DNA from: Pseudomonas sp. ACM7
GTDB taxonomy: Bacteria; Pseudomonadota; Gammaproteobacteria; Pseudomonadales; Pseudomonadaceae
Direction of reading: 5' to 3'
Assembly (NCBI RefSeq): GCF_004136015.1
Contig: NZ_CP024866.1
Location: forward strand, 3,239,650-3,303,649
Length of the DNA stretch: 64,000 nucleotides
Shown: piece after piece, positions 63,621-64,000 of the stretch
Numbering within the stretch: the stretch's first letter is position 1
How the letters are laid out: each line of letters opens with the position of its first letter
The notes under the pieces: model-generated
What the model was told of the DNA's origin: nothing
What the model saw: only the letters and a program-made list of their open reading frames with translations
The model's database searches: none
Translations under genes and position numbers: made by a program

Positions 63621-64000
63621 TTAGGGCATTTTGTTGGTTAATATTTCCTCTTTTGCTCTAGCGCCTTCTAGCGAACCTCCACCTCCTGATGCGCTTATGC
63701 CACCTCGTCGATGATCTTCGGCTGCCTGGTTGTACGCCCGTTGCATATCCTCTGCTTCCCTAGCTTTTTGCATTTGTAACTCTGCCAATTTTTTCGCCTC
63801 GGCATCTGCCTTCCGCTTTGCCTCTTCCATAATCATCTCGGCCTCTTTCTTTCGCTTCTCTGCCTCGCGTTTAGTTTGTTCGGCGAGTTCATCCAATCTC
63901 TTCTGCTGTTCTTTAGCTTGTTTTAAGTATGCTTTGTTTCTTTCTTCAGACTCACGACGAATCTTTTCCATTTGGTGTTCTATTTCCTTAAAGTGATCTT
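63621..64000 (-). CDS. Charged coiled-coil protein, cut by the window edge
   Basis: The frame is open from the window end to a stop at 63621. At least 100 residues form a continuous Lys/Glu/Arg/Ala-rich helix (EKIRRESEERNKAYLKQAKE, RLDELAEQTKREAEKRKKEAE), followed by a glycine-rich linker and tail. An internal ATG at 63971 is unlikely to be the real start because coding continues upstream of it. A role cannot be given from this part; TolA-like and conjugation or toxin-delivery proteins have similar helices. Confidence 0.6.
   Translation of the reverse strand, partial: DHFKEIEHQMEKIRRESEERNKAYLKQAKEQQKRLDELAEQTKREAEKRKKEAEMIMEEAKRKADAEAKKLAELQMQKAREAEDMQRAYNQAAEDHRRGGISASGGGGSLEGARAKEEILTNKMP

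Noticed and set aside
63549..63623. Short plus-strand frame MESLMKTAPGTEIVVSLSGG...
   Set aside because: Only about 24 codons, no ribosome-binding site, and nothing to show it is more than a gene remnant or chance frame.

Overview
The window looks like a chromosome segment of a fluorescent-group Pseudomonas. It carries REP elements of the tgtgggagcgggcttgctcgcg type, a complete bioBFHCD operon, a pqqF-ABCDE locus with the Pseudomonas accessory genes, lysine davBA genes, and a small flagellar-rod-like gene followed by acyl-CoA dehydrogenases in the order known from P. aeruginosa (PA0500-PA0508). Identification is by sequence recognition only; no database search was run.

Layout. 1-290: left end of an IS110-family element inserted in a REP. 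388-5229 (minus): stress kinase SrkA, PhoX phosphatase, ModE, ComF. 5322-10315 (plus): biotin operon and a flagellar-like small protein. 10593-22787 (plus): three paralogous acyl-CoA dehydrogenases. A roughly 6.5 kb insert separates the first from the second; it holds a large exported protein of unknown function, a divergent two-haem peroxidase-like cytochrome, and a membrane diguanylate cyclase. 23015-33704: LysR regulator, aminotransferase, Pmp3-like peptide, prolyl oligopeptidase, pqqEDCBA and pqqF. 33753-36925 (minus): davA, davB and an Lrp/AsnC regulator. 37125-41303 (plus): an orphan M41-like zinc peptidase, a small unknown, and a complete basic amino acid ABC importer. 41439-42137: a decayed IS5 transposase and an SH3 fragment.

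From 42257 the window enters a probable genomic island. The boundary is a 46-nt 3-prime fragment of a CAT-anticodon tRNA that keeps its own terminator, the usual scar of integration into a tRNA gene. The intact tRNA is expected to the right, outside the window. The island holds a type I restriction-modification locus (hsdR, hsdM, hsdS, plus an Mrr nuclease). A translationally coupled triplet (winged-helix protein, nucleotidyltransferase, PP2C phosphatase) sits inside that locus, with a strong dyad operator in front of it. Further right are an MFS/EamA exporter pair with a divergent HxlR regulator, a type VI secretion PAAR-muramidase-immunity cassette, a GmrSD-like DUF262 protein, an orphan TOPRIM protein, a six-helix membrane protein and a partial coiled-coil protein. 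Decayed small repeats are scattered through it.

How the parts work together. The bio genes make biotin from pimeloyl-ACP. The fadE-type genes begin fatty acyl-CoA oxidation; the first has a consensus promoter overlapped by a PsrA-type operator. The pqq genes make the cofactor of periplasmic dehydrogenases. davBA turn lysine into 5-aminovalerate. The island is mainly conflict machinery. The best candidate for an undescribed system is the HTH-nucleotidyltransferase-PP2C triplet embedded in the type I restriction operon. The second is the exported protein paired with the large di-haem peroxidase.
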